A DNA stretch of 64,000 nt, taken from NCBI RefSeq assembly GCF_027744825.2, contig NC_071340.1, forward strand, positions 2,983,501-3,047,500, written 5' to 3'. Shown here piece by piece: positions 40,198-51,343 of this stretch. The translations under genes and the position numbers were made by a program. The notes beneath the pieces are model-generated. The model did not search any database and was not told where the DNA came from. It saw only the letters and a program-made list of their open reading frames with translations. Position 1 is the first letter of the stretch. Each line of letters opens with the position of its first letter. Source of the DNA: Synchiropus splendidus. Lineage: Eukaryota > Chordata > Actinopteri > Syngnathiformes > Callionymidae.

Positions 40198-41067
40198 TGT
40201 CACGAATCAAGAGATGAGGGAAGTAGGAGCGGGAGCCACGTATAGAGGACGTGGAGACTGGAGCGAGTTATAATAACATTTAATAATTAACCAAACAAGA
40301 AAACACAACGGAAAGCGTCACCGAACCGGGAAAAAACAGAGCAAACGCAGAGTGTAAAAACAGTAACGAAACTAACAGAAGTGCACAAACATGAGTAAAA
40401 AGTCAAAACAGAAAGCGTCACCGAACCGGGAGTTAAATGAACATAAATCACAAATGAAACCGAGAATAAACTACAAAAGAAATCAAGAAACACACGGCAA
40501 ACAGCAAGAAACCAAAAACACTAACTCAGGAACCACAGTTAAACAGACAAAACCAAAATAAGCTAGCTCACAGAACGAGAGAAACGAGAACCAGGAGTTA
40601 CCACAGGAGCTAGCAAACAGAACCAAAAAAAGCCGAACACAGGGAGAGACACGAGAACCGCAGAAGCCGAACACAGGGAGAGACACGAGAACCAGGAGTT
40701 AAACGAGCTAGCTAGCAGACAGAACAAGAGGAGCCGAACACAGGGAGACATACGAGAACCAGGAGTTAAACGAGCTAGCTGCAGACGAAACAAAAAGCTG
40801 AACAGAGAGGGAGTGACACGAGAACCAGGAGTTACCACAGGGGAACGAGAGGAGTCCAAAATCACAGGAATCATCACAGGGAACGTGGAAACACACAGGG
40901 ACTAGGAGAAGTGGCAGGAAACAAAGACAACGATCTGGCAAACGTTGCTGGAGCCCAGGTGTTCTTGAAGACAGTAATCAGGTGGTAATCGGCTCCAGCC
41001 GTGTGCCAAAGGAACAGAGGGAGAGAAGCAAAACCAGGACTCGGAGCCTGGAAGCGGAGCCATGACA
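40198..41067. mobile_element. 870-bp TG...CA insertion, probable solo LTR (copy A)
   Basis: This is non-satellite DNA interrupting a monomer. It starts TGTCACG and ends CATGACA, so it has the TG...CA ends and short terminal inverted repeat (TGTCA/TGACA) typical of LTRs. It is flanked by a 5-bp near-duplication. It has no coding potential that I recognise. The minus-strand frames of 64-104 codons are rich in F, S, L, V and C and overlap in several phases, so they are not credible genes. An AATAAA lies at 40465-40470 on the plus strand and a TATAAT-like stretch at about 40266, but orientation is undecided. A solo LTR of a Gypsy-like or retroviral element is the best reading. A non-autonomous DNA transposon with short inverted ends is the alternative. 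Confidence 0.6.
40585..40840. repeat. 67-bp minisatellite inside the 870-bp element (copy A)
   Basis: The motif CGAGAACCAGGAGTT or a close variant begins at 40585, 40652, 40686, 40753 and 40820. Spacings are 67, 34, 67 and 67 bp, so the unit is about 67 bp with one half-unit. The units also share 'gccgaacacagggagagaca' and 'gagctagct'. A degenerate unit may lie at about 40409 (CACCGAACCGGGAGTTAAA). Repeats of this kind are common in LTR U3 regions. Confidence 0.75.
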
Positions 41068-41072
41068 ATTAC
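41068..41072. other. Right target-site duplication of 870-bp element (ATTAC)
   Basis: Follows CATGACA directly and leads back into monomer sequence 'tttgcag'. Pairs with ATAAC at 40193-40197 with one mismatch. Confidence 0.6.
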
Positions 41073-41279
41073 TTTGCAGAGAGACTTCAGAACATGAAAT
41101 TTTCTCCTCCCACTATAGCAGAAAGGGTCTTTCTAGTAGTTGCACATCAAATCTAAGTTGTCTGAAGTGTTTTTCCAAAGTTATCAACATTTTATGTTTG
41201 GCGTTCCGAAACCCACCTTATCTCAGGCTGAAAACGCGTTTTACATATTTTGCCATAACTTTGCAGGGAAGCTTCAGAA

Positions 41280-43270
41280 CATGAAATTTTCACCTCCCAC
41301 GAGAACAGAAAGGGTCTTTCTAGTAGTTGCACATCAAATCTAAGCTGTTTGAAGTGTTTTTCCAAAGTTATCAAGATTCTTATGTTTGGCGTTCCGGAAT
41401 CGACCTTTTCTCAGGCTGAAAACGCGTTTTGTGCATTAGCCCATAACTTTGCAAGGAAGCTTCAGAACATGAAATTTTGACCTCCCACTATAGCAGAAAG
41501 GGTCTATCTAGTAGTTGCACATCAAATCTAAGCTGTCTGAAGTGTTTTTCCAAAGTTATCACCATTTTTATGTTTGGCGTTCCAGAAACAACCTTATCTC
41601 AGGCTGAAAACGTGTTTTACGCAATTTGCCATAACTTTGCAGGAAAGCCTCAGAACATGAACTTTTCACCTCCCACTAGAGCTGAAAGGGTATTTCTAGT
41701 AGTTGCACAACCAATCTAAGCTGTCTGAAGTGTTTTTCGAAAGTTATCAACATTTTTATGTTTGGCGTTCTGAAATCAACCTCATCTCAGGCTGAAAACG
41801 CGTTTTACGCATTGTGCCATAACTTTGCAGGGAAGCTTCAGAACATGATATTTTCACCTTCCACTATAGCAGAAAGGGTCTTTCTCGTAGTTGCACATCA
41901 AATCTAAGCTGTCTGTAGAGTTTTTCCTGAGTTATCAACATTTTTATGTTTGGCGTTCCGGAATCGACCTTATCTCAGGCTGAAAACGCGTTTTCTGCAT
42001 TGTGCCATAACTTTGCAGGGAAGCTTTAGAACATGAAATGTTCACCTCCCACTTCAGCAGAAAGGGTATTTCTAGTAGTTGCACATCAAATCTAAGCTGT
42101 CTGTAGAGTTTTTCCTGAGTTATCAACATTTTTATGTTTGGCGTTCCGGAATCGACCTTATCTCAGGCTGAAAACGCGTTTTCTGCATTGTGCCATAACT
42201 TGGCAGGGAAGCTTCAGAACATGAAATTTTCACCTCCCACTACAGCAGAAAGGGTATTTCTAGTAGTTGCACATCAAATCTAAGCTGTCTGTAGAGTTTT
42301 TCCTGAGTTATCAACATTTTTATGTTTGGCGTTCCGGAATCGACCTTATCTCAGGCTGAAAACGCGTTTTCTGCATTGTGCAATAACTTTGCAGGGAAGC
42401 TTCAGAACATGAAATTTTCACCTCCCACAAGAGCAGAAAGGGTCTTTCTAGTAGTTGCACATCAAATCTAACCTGGCTGAAGTGTTTTTCCAAAGTTATC
42501 AACATTATTATGTTTGCCGTTCCGGAATCGACTTTATCTCAGGCTGAAAACACATTTTCTACATTGTGCCATAAATTTGCAGGGAAGCTTCAGAACATGA
42601 AATTTTCACCTCCCACTATAGCAGAAAGGGTCTTTCTCGTGGTTGCACATCAAATCTAAGCTGTCTGAAGTGTTTTTCCAAAGTTATCAACATTTTTATG
42701 TTTGGCGTTCTGGAACCCACGCTATCTCAGGCTGAAAACGCATTTTCTGCGTTGTGCCATAACTTTGCAGGGAGACTTCAGAACATGAAATTTTCACCTC
42801 CCACTGTAGCAGAAAGGGTCTTTCTAGTAGTTGCACATCAAATCTAAGCTGTCTGAAGTGTTTTTCCTAAGTTATCAACATTTTTATGTTTGGCGTTCTG
42901 GAACCCACCTAATCTCAGGCTGAAAACGCGTTTTCTGCATTGTGCCATAACTTTTCAGGGAAGCTTCAGAACATGAAATGTTCACTTCCCACGATAGCAG
43001 AAAGGGTCTTTCTAGTAGTTGCACATCAAATCTAAGCTGTCTGAAGTGTTTTTCAAAAGTTATCAACATTTTTATGTTTGGCGTTCCGGAACCTACCTTA
43101 TCTCAGGCTGAAAACGAGTTTTCTGCATTGTACCATAACTTTGCAGGGAAGCTTCAGAACATGAAAATTTCTCTTCCCACTATATCAGAAATGGTATTTC
43201 TAGTAGTTGCACATCAAATCTAAGCTGTCTGTAGAGTTTTTCCTGAGTTATCAACATTTTTACGTTTGGC
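41280..43270. repeat. Shortened copy of the 26.7-31.7 kb block
   Basis: Colinear with 26690 onward ('cacgagaacagaaag', 'tatcaagattcttatg', 'ccagaaacaacc', 'gatattttcaccttccac') and rejoining it at its end (42884 matches 31291; 42978 matches 31385). It has fewer monomers, having lost the internal 5- and 9-monomer repetition and the truncated monomers. Confidence 0.75.
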
Positions 43271-43299
43271 GTTCTGAAATCAACCTCATCTCAGGCTGA

Positions 43300-44580
43300 A
43301 AACGCGTTTTAAGCATTGTGCCATAACTTTGCAGGGAAGCTTCAGAACATGAAATTTTCACCTCCAACTATAGCAGAAAGAGTCTTTCTAATAGTTGCCC
43401 GTCAAATCTAAGCTGTTTGAAGTGTTTTTCCAAAGTTATCACCATTTTTATATTTGGCGTTCCAGAAACAACCTTATCTCAGGCTGAAAACGCGTTTTAC
43501 GCAATTTGCCAAACACTTTCCAGGAAAGCCTCAGAACATGAACTTTTCACCTCCCACTATAGCAGAAAGGGTCTTTCTTGTAGTTGCCCGTCAAATCTAA
43601 GCTGTCTGAAGTGTATTTCCAAAGTTATCAACATTTTTATGTTTGGCGTTCCGGAATCGACCTTATCTCAGGCAGAAAACGCGTTTTCTGCATTGTGATA
43701 TAACTTTGCAGGGAAGCTTCAGAACATGAAATTTTCACATCCCACTATAGCAGAAATGGTCTTTCTAGTAGTTGCACATCAAATCTATGCTGTTTGAAGT
43801 TTTTTTCCAAAGTTATCAACATTTTTATGTTTGGCGTTCTGGAACCCACCTTATCTCAGGCTGAAAACGCGTTTTCTGCATTGTGCGTTAACTTTGCAGG
43901 GAAGCTTCAGAACATGAAATTTTCACCTCCCACTATATCACAAAGGGTCTTTCTAGTAGTTGCACATCAAATCTAAGCTGTTTGAAGTGTTTTTCCAAAG
44001 TTATCAAGATTCTTATGTTTGGCGTTCCGGAATCGACCTCATCTCAGGATGAAAAATCGTTTTCTGCATTGTCCCAGAACTTTGCAGGGAAGCTTCAGAC
44101 CATGAAATTTTGACCTCCCAATATAGCAGAAAGGGTCTTTCTAGTAGTTGCACATCAAATCTAACTTGTCTGAAGTGTTTTTCGAAAGTTATCAACATTT
44201 TTATGTTTGGCGTTCTGAAATCAACCTCATCTCAGGCTGAAAACACATTTGACGCATTGTGCCATAACTTTGCAGGGAAGCTTCAGAACATGAAATTTTA
44301 ACCTCCCACTATAGCAGAAAGGGTCTTTCTCGTAGTTGCACATCAAATCTAAGCTGTCTGAAGTGTTTTTCGAAAGTTTTCAACATTTTTATGTTTGGTG
44401 TTCCTGAATCGACCTTATCTCAGGCTGAAAACGCGTTTTCTGCATTGTGCCATAACTTTGCAGGGAACCTTCAGATCATGAAATGTTCATTTCCCACGAT
44501 AGCAGAAAGGGTCTTTCTAGTAGTTGCACATCAAATCTAAGCTGTCTGGCGTGTTTTTCCGAAGTTATCAACATTTTTAT
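43300..44580. repeat. Duplicate of 33400-34490
   Basis: Matches the left copy at offset 9900 and then 10088 bp. It leaves the match near 44545, where it joins a monomer of the TTATGTGAGGCTG type seen at about 39400 in the left copy, indicating a loss of intervening monomers. Confidence 0.75.
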
Positions 44581-44689
44581 GTTTGGCGTTCCGGAATCGA
44601 CCTTATGTGAGGCTGAAAACGCGTTTTCTGCATTGTCCCATAACTTTGCAGGGAAGCTTCAGAACATGAAATTTTCACCTCCCACTATA

Positions 44690-47640
44690 GCAGAAAGGGT
44701 CTTTCTAGTAGTTGCACAACAAATCTAAGCTATCTGATGTGTTGTTCCAAAGTTATCAATATTTTTATGTTTGGCGTTATGGAATTCACCTTATCTCACG
44801 CTTAAAACGCGTTTTCTGCATTGTGCCATAACTTTGCAGGGAAGCTTTAGAACATGAAATTTTCACCTCCCACTTCAGCAGAAAGGGTATTTCTAGTAGT
44901 TGCACATCAAATCTAAGCTGTCTGTAGAGTTTTTCATGAGTTATCAACATTTTTATGTTTGGCGTTCCGGAATCGACCTCATCTCAGGCTGAAAACGCGT
45001 TTACTGCATTGTGCCATAACTTTGCAGGGAAACTTCAGAACATGAAATTTTCACGTCCCACTAGAGCAGAAAGGGTATTTCTAGTAGTTGCACATCAAAT
45101 CTAAGCTGTTTGAAGTGTTTTTCCAAAGTTATCAACATTCTTATGTTTGGCGTTCCGGAATCGACCTTTTCTCAGGCTGAAAACGCGTTTTCTGCGTTGT
45201 GCCATAACTTTGCAGGGAAGCTTTAGAACATGAAATTTTCACGTCCCACTAGAGCAGAAAGGGTATTTCTAGTAGTTGCACATCAAATCTAAGCTGTTTG
45301 AAGTGTTTTTCCAAAGTTATCAACATTTTTATGTTTGGCGTTCCGGAATCGACCTTATCTCAGGCTGAAAACGCGTTTTCTGCATTGTGCCATAACTTTG
45401 CAGGGAAGCTTCAGAACATGAAATTTTAACCTCCCACTATAGCATAATGGGTCTTTCTAGTAGTTGCACATCAAATCTAAGCTGTCTGAAGTGTTTTTCC
45501 AAAGTTATCAACATTTTTACGTTTGGCGTTCCGGAATCGACCTTATCTCAGGCTGAAAACGCGTTTTCTGCATTGTGCCATAACTTTGGAGGGAAGTTTC
45601 AGAACATGATATTTTAACCTGCCACTATTGCAGAAAGGGTCCTTCTCGTAGTTGCACATCAAATCTTACCTGGCTGAAGTGTTTTTCCAAAGTTATCAAC
45701 ATTCCTATATTTGGCGTTCCGGAATCGACCTTATCTCAGGCTGAAAACGCGTTTTCTGCATTGTGTCATCACTTTGCAGGAAAGCTGCAGAATATGAAAT
45801 TTTCACCTCCCACTATAGCAGAAAGGGTCTTTCTAGTAGTTGCACAACAAATCTAAGCTATCTGATGTGTTGTTCCAAAGTTATCAATATTTTTATGTTT
45901 GGCGTTACGGAATTCACCTTATCTCACGCTTAAAACGCGTTTTCTGCATTGTGCCATAACTTTGCAGGGAAGCTTTAGAACATGAAATTTTCACCTCCCA
46001 CTTCAGCAGAAAGGGTATTTCTAGTAGTTGCACATCAAATCTAAGCTGTCTGTAGAGTTTTTCATGAGTTATCAACATTTTTATGTTTGGCGTTCCGGAA
46101 TCGACCTCATCTCAGGCTGAAAACGCGTTTACTGCATTGTGCCATAACTTTGCAGGGAAACTTCAGAACATGAAATTTTCACGTCCCACTATAGCAGAAA
46201 GGGTCTTTCTAGTAGTTGCACATCAAATCTAAGCTGTTTGAAGTGTTTTTCCAAAGTTATCAACATTTTTATGTTTGGCGTTCCGGAATCGACCTTATCT
46301 CAGGCTGAAAACGCGTTTTCTGCATTGTGCCATAACTTTGCAGGGAAACTTCAGAACATGAAATTTTCACGTCCCACTATAGCAGAAAGGGTCTTTCTAG
46401 TAGTTGCACATCAAATCTAAGCTGTTTGAAGTGTTTTTCCAAAGTTATCAACATTCTTATGTTTGGCGTTCCGGAATCGACCTTTTCTCAGGCTGAAAAC
46501 GCGTTTTCTGCGTTGTGCCATAACTTTGCAGGGAAGCTTTAGAACATGAAATTTTCACGTCCCACTAGAGCAGAAAGGGTATTTCTAGTAGTTGCACATC
46601 AAATCTAAGCTGTTTGAAGTGTTTTTCCAAAGTTATCAACATTTTTATGTTTGGCGTTCCGGAATCGACCTTATCTCAGGCTGAAAACGCGTTTTCTGCA
46701 TTGTGCCATAACTTTGCAGGGAAGCTTCAGAACATGAAATTTTAACCTCCCACTATAGCATAATGGGTCTTTCTAGTAGTTGCACATCAAATCTAAGCTG
46801 TCTGAAGTGTTTTTCCAAAGTTATCAACATTTTTACGTTTGGCGTTCCGGAATCGACCTTATCTCAGGCTGAAAACGCGTTTTCTGCATTGTGCCATAAC
46901 TTTGGAGGGAAGTTTCAGAACATGATATTTTAACCTGCCACTATTGCAGAAAGGGTCCTTCTCGTAGTTGCACATCAAATCTTACCTGGCTGAAGTGTTT
47001 TTCCAAAGTTATCAACATTCCTATATTTGGCGTTCCGGAATCGACCTTATCTCAGGCTGAAAACGCGTTTTCTGCATTGTGTCATCACTTTGCAGGAAAG
47101 CTGCAGAATATGAAATTTTCACCTCCCACTATAGCAGAAAGGGTCTTTCTAGTAGTTGCACAACAAATCTAAGCTATCTGATGTGTTGTTCCAAAGTTAT
47201 CAATATTTTTATGTTTGGCGTTACGGAATTCACCTTATCTCACGCTTAAAACGCGTTTTCTGCATTGTGCCATAACTTTGCAGGGAAGCTTTAGAACATG
47301 AAATTTTCACCTCCCACTTCAGCAGAAAGGGTATTTCTAGTAGTTGCACATCAAATCTAAGCTGTCTGTAGAGTTTTTCATGAGTTATCAACATTTTTAT
47401 GTTTGGCGTTCCGGAATCGACCTCATCTCAGGCTGAAAACGCGTTTACTGCATTGTGCCATAACTTTGCAGGGAAACTTCAGAACATGAAATTTTCACGT
47501 CCCACTATAGCAGAAAGGGTCTTTCTAGTAGTTGCACATCAAATCTAAGCTGTTTGAAGTGTTTTTCCAAAGTTATCAACATTTTTATGTTTGGCGTTCC
47601 GGAATCGACCTTATCTCAGGCTGAAAACGCGTTTTCTGCA
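44690..47640. repeat. 6/7-monomer higher-order repeat, expanded
   Basis: The marker GGCGTTACGGAATTCACC (first copy TTATGG) lies at 44773, 45901 and 47218, giving spacings of 1128 bp (six monomers) and 1317 bp (seven). Each unit runs through the same ordered variants: 'ttcatgagttatc', 'tcacgtcccactagagc', 'gcataatgggtc', 'ttttacgtttggcg', 'tttggagggaagtttc', 'cttacctggctgaag', 'attcctatatttgg' and 'caacaaatctaagctatctg'. The second unit has one additional monomer at about 46150-46340. Confidence 0.85.
45334..45521. repeat. Representative satellite monomer (188 bp)
   Basis: This monomer is close to the majority sequence and is given as a type example; phase is set arbitrarily at TTTGGCG. It carries three perfect palindromes: TTCCGGAA (45341-45348), GAAAACGCGTTTTC (45367-45380, containing an MluI site) and GAAGCTTC (45405-45412, containing a HindIII site). 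CpG dinucleotides cluster in the first 45 bases. The remainder is AT-rich, with short A and T runs such as GAAATTTT and GTGTTTTTCC. Because 188 is not a multiple of three, each monomer shifts the reading frame, which explains the short repeated open frames. Confidence 0.9.
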
Positions 47641-50473
47641 TTGTGCCATAACTTTGCAGGGAAGCATCAGAACATGAAATTTTAACCTCCCACTATAGCA
47701 TAATGGGTCTTTCTAGTAGTTGCACATCAAATCTTAGCTGTCTGTAGAGTTTTTCCTGAGTTATCAACATTTTTATGTTTGGGGTTCTGAAATCAACCTC
47801 ATCTCAGGCTGAAAACGCGTTTTACGCATTGTGCCATAACTTTGCAGGGAAGCTTCAGAACATGATATTTTCAACTCCCACTATAGCAGAAAGGGTCTTT
47901 CTCGTAGTTGCACATCAAATCTAAGCTGTCTGAAGTGTTTTTCGAAAGTTTTCAACATTTTTTTGTTTGGTGTTCCTGAATCGACCTTATCTCAGGCCGA
48001 AAACGCGTTTTTTGCATTGTGCCAGAACTTTGCAGGGAAGCTTTAGAACATGAAATTTTCACCTCCCACTAGAGCAGAAAGGGTATTTCTAGTAGTTGCA
48101 CATCAAATCTAAGCTGTCTGTAGAGTTTTTCCTGAGTTATCAACATTTTTATGTTTGGCGTTCCGGAATCGACCTTATCTCAAGCTGAAAACGCGTTTTC
48201 TGCATTGTGCCATAACTTTGCAGGGAAGCTTCAGAACATGAAATTTTCACCTCCCACTAGAGCAGAAAGGGTCTTTCTAGTAGTTGCACATCAAATCTAA
48301 GCTGTTTGAAGTGTTTTTCCAAAGTTATCAAGATTCTTATGTTTGGCGTTCCGGAATCGACCTTATCTCAGGATGAAAAATCGTTTTCTGCATTGTCCCA
48401 GAACTTTGCAGGGAAGCTTCAGAACATGAAATTTTGACCTCCCAATATAGCAGAAAGGGTCTTTCTAGTAGTTGCACATCAAATCTAAGCTGTCTGATGT
48501 GTTTTTCCAAAGTTATCAACATTTTTATGTTTGGCGTTCCGGAATCGACCTTATCTCAGGCTGAAAACGCGTTTTCTGCAATGTGCCATAACTTTGCAGG
48601 GAAGCTTCAGAATATGAAATTTTCAACTTCCACTATAGCAGAAAGGCTCTTTCCAGCAGTTGCACATCAAATCTGAGCTGTCTGAAGTGTTTTTCCAAAG
48701 TTATCAACATTTTTATGTTTGGCGTTCCGGAATCGACCTTATCTCAGGCTGAAAACGCGTTTTCTGCATTGTGCCATAACTTTGCAGGGAAGCTTCATAA
48801 CATGAAATTTTCACCTCCCACTATAGCAGAATGGGTCTTTCTAGTAGTTGCACATCAAATCTTAGCTGTCTGAAGTGTTTTTCGAAAGTTTTCAACATTT
48901 TTATGTTTGGTGTTCCTGAATCGACCTTATCTCAGGCTGAAAACGCGTTTTCTGCATTGTGCCATGACTTTGCAGGGAACCTTCAGATCATGAAATGTTC
49001 ATTTCCCAGTATAGCAGAAAGGGTTTTTCTAGTAGTTGCACAACAAATCTAAGCTGTCTGAAGTGTTTTTCCGAAGTTATCAACATTTTTATGTTTGGCG
49101 TTCCGGAATCGACCTTATCTCAGGCTGAAAAGGTGTTTTCAGCATTGTGCCTTAACTTTGCAGGGAAGCTTCAGAACATGAAATTTTCACCTCCCACTAT
49201 AGCAAAAAGGGTCTTTCTAGTAGTTGCACATCAAATCTAAGCTGTCTGAAGTGTTTTTCCAAAGTTATCAACATTTTGATGTTTGGCGTTCCGGAATCAA
49301 CCATATCTCAGGATGAAAACATATTTTCTGCATTGTGCCATAACTTTGCAGGCAAGCTTCAGAACATGGAATTTCCACATCCCACTATAGCAGAAAGGGT
49401 CTTTCTAGTAGTTGCACATCAAATCTAAGCTGTCTGAAGTGTTTTTCCGAAGTTATTAACATTTTTATGTTTCGCGCTCCGGAATTGACCTTAAGTGAGG
49501 CTGAACACGAGTTTTCTGCATTGTGCCATAACTTTGCAGGGAAGCTTCAGAACATGAAAATTTCACCTCCCACTATAGCAGAAAGGGTCTTTCTAGTAGG
49601 TGCACATCAAATCGAAGCTGTCTGAAGTGTTTTTCCAAAGTTATCAACATTTTTATGTTTGCCGTTCCGGAATCGACCTTATCTCAGGCTGAAAACACGA
49701 TTTACGCATTCTGCCATAACTTTGCAGGGAAGCTTCAGAACATGACATTTTCATATCCCACTATAGCAGAAAGGGTCTTTCTAGTAGTTGCACATCAAAT
49801 CTAAGCTGTCTGAAGTGTTTTTCCAAAGTTATCAACATTTTTACGTTTGGCGTTCCGGAATCGACCTTATCTCAGGCTGAAAACGCGTTTTCTGCCTTGT
49901 GCCATAACTTTGCAGGGAAGCTTCAGAACATGAAATTTTAACCTCCCACTATAGCAGAATGCGTCTTTCTAGTAGTTGCACATCAAATCTTAGCTGTCTG
50001 AAGTGTTTTTTCCAAAGTTCTCAACATTTTTATGATTGGCGTTCTGAAATCAACCTCATCTCAGGCTGAAAACGCGTTTTACGCTTTGTGCCATAACTTT
50101 GCAGGGAGACTTCAGAACATGAAATTTTCTCCTCCCACTATAGCAGAAAGGGTATTTCTAGTAGTTGCACATCAAATCTAAGCTGTCTGAAGTGTTTTTC
50201 CAAAGTTATCAACATTTTTATGTTTGGCGTTCCGGAATCAACCTTATCTCAGCCTGAAAACGTGCTTTACATATTTTGCCATACCTTTGCAGGGAAGCTT
50301 CAGAACATGACATTTTCACCTCCCACTATAGCAGAAAGGGTCTTTCTAGTAGTTGCACATCAAATCTAAGCTGTCTGAAGTGTTTTTCCAAAGTTATCAA
50401 CATTTTTATGTTTGGCGTTCTGGAACCCACCTTATCTCAGGCTGAAAACGCGTTTTCTGGATAGTGCCATAAC

Positions 50474-51343
50474 TGTCACGAATCAAGAGATGAGGGAAGT
50501 AGGAGCGGGAGCCACGTATAGAGGACGTGGAGACTGGAGCGAGTTATAATAACATTTAATAATTAACCAAACAAGAAAACACAACGGAAAGCGTCACCGA
50601 ACCGGGAAAAAACAGAGCAAACGCAGAGTGTAAAAACAGTAACGAAACTAACAGAAGTGCACAAACATGAGTAAAAAGTCAAAACAGAAAGCGTCACCGA
50701 ACCGGGAGTTAAATGAACATAAATCACAAATGAAACCGAGAATAAACTACAAAAGAAACCAAGAAACACACGGCAAACAGCAAGAAACCAAAAACACTAA
50801 CTCAGGAACCACAGTTAAACAGACAAAACCAAAATAAGCTAGCTCACAGAACGAGAGAAACGAGAACCAGGAGTTACCACAGGAGCTGGCAAACAGAACC
50901 AAAAAAAGCCGAACACAGGGAGAGACACGAGAACCGCAGAAGCCGAACACAGGGAGAGACACGAGAACCAGGAGTTAAACGAGCTAGCTAGCAGACAGAA
51001 CAAGAGGAGCCGAACACAGGGAGACATACGAGAACCAGGAGTTAAACGAGCTAGCTGCAGACGAAACAAAAAGCTGAACAGAGAGGGAGTGACACGAGAA
51101 CCAGGAGTTACCACAGGGGAACGAGAGGAGTCCAAAATCACAGGAATCATCACAGGGAACGTGGAAACACACAGGGACTAGGAGAAGTGGCAGGAAACAA
51201 AGACAACGATCTGGCAAACGTTGCTGGAGCCCAGGTGTTCTTGAAGACAGTAATCAGGTGGTAATCGGCTCCAGCCGTGTGCCAAAGGAACAGAGGGAGA
51301 GAAGCAAAACCAGGACTCGGAGCCTGGAAGCGGAGCCATGACA
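50474..51343. mobile_element. 870-bp TG...CA insertion, probable solo LTR (copy B)
   Basis: Same length, same ends and same flanks (ATAAC before, ATTAC after) as 40198-41067, at a constant offset of 10276 bp with no indels. By eye I saw only a few substitutions, for example 'gaaatcaag' to 'gaaaccaag' near 50758 and 'gctagcaa' to 'gctggcaa' near 50887. Identity of the target site shows that this is a copy carried by satellite amplification, not a second insertion event. Confidence 0.65.
50861..51116. repeat. 67-bp minisatellite inside the 870-bp element (copy B)
   Basis: Exact positional equivalent of the minisatellite at 40585-40840, with the same 67/34/67/67 bp spacing. Copy number has therefore not changed since the duplication. 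Confidence 0.75.

Larger units (their letters stand above)
37021..41280. repeat. Duplicated segment, copy A (contains first 870-bp element)
   Basis: Colinear with 47673-51556. The offset begins at 10652 bp (37021, 37685, 37782), drops to 10464 (38367, 38531), then 9900 (39721), then rises to 10088 (39955) and 10276 across the 870-bp element. Every change is a whole number of monomers. Homology stops on the right at about 41280, where copy A reads 'cacctcccacgagaac' and copy B reads 'aacatcccactatag'. The embedded element is described separately. Confidence 0.85.
41068..50473. repeat. 188-bp satellite array, middle segment (50 monomers)
   Basis: The length of 9406 bp is 50 monomers. The segment begins part-way through a monomer broken by the first 870-bp element and ends at the equivalent break made by the second copy. 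It is a mosaic of blocks also found at 26.7-31.7 kb, 33.4-34.5 kb, 35.5-37.0 kb and 37.0-40.2 kb, in that order. No non-satellite sequence lies within it. Confidence 0.95.

Noticed and set aside
40287..41068. Minus-strand frames of 64-104 codons in the 870-bp element as membrane proteins
   Set aside because: They overlap in several frames, are made of minisatellite-derived sequence, and their hydrophobic look comes from the base composition of the opposite strand. There is no recognisable domain.
27000..48000. Regular repeats as a possible CRISPR array
   Set aside because: There are no unique spacers: the whole 188-bp period is repeated and the DNA is eukaryotic.
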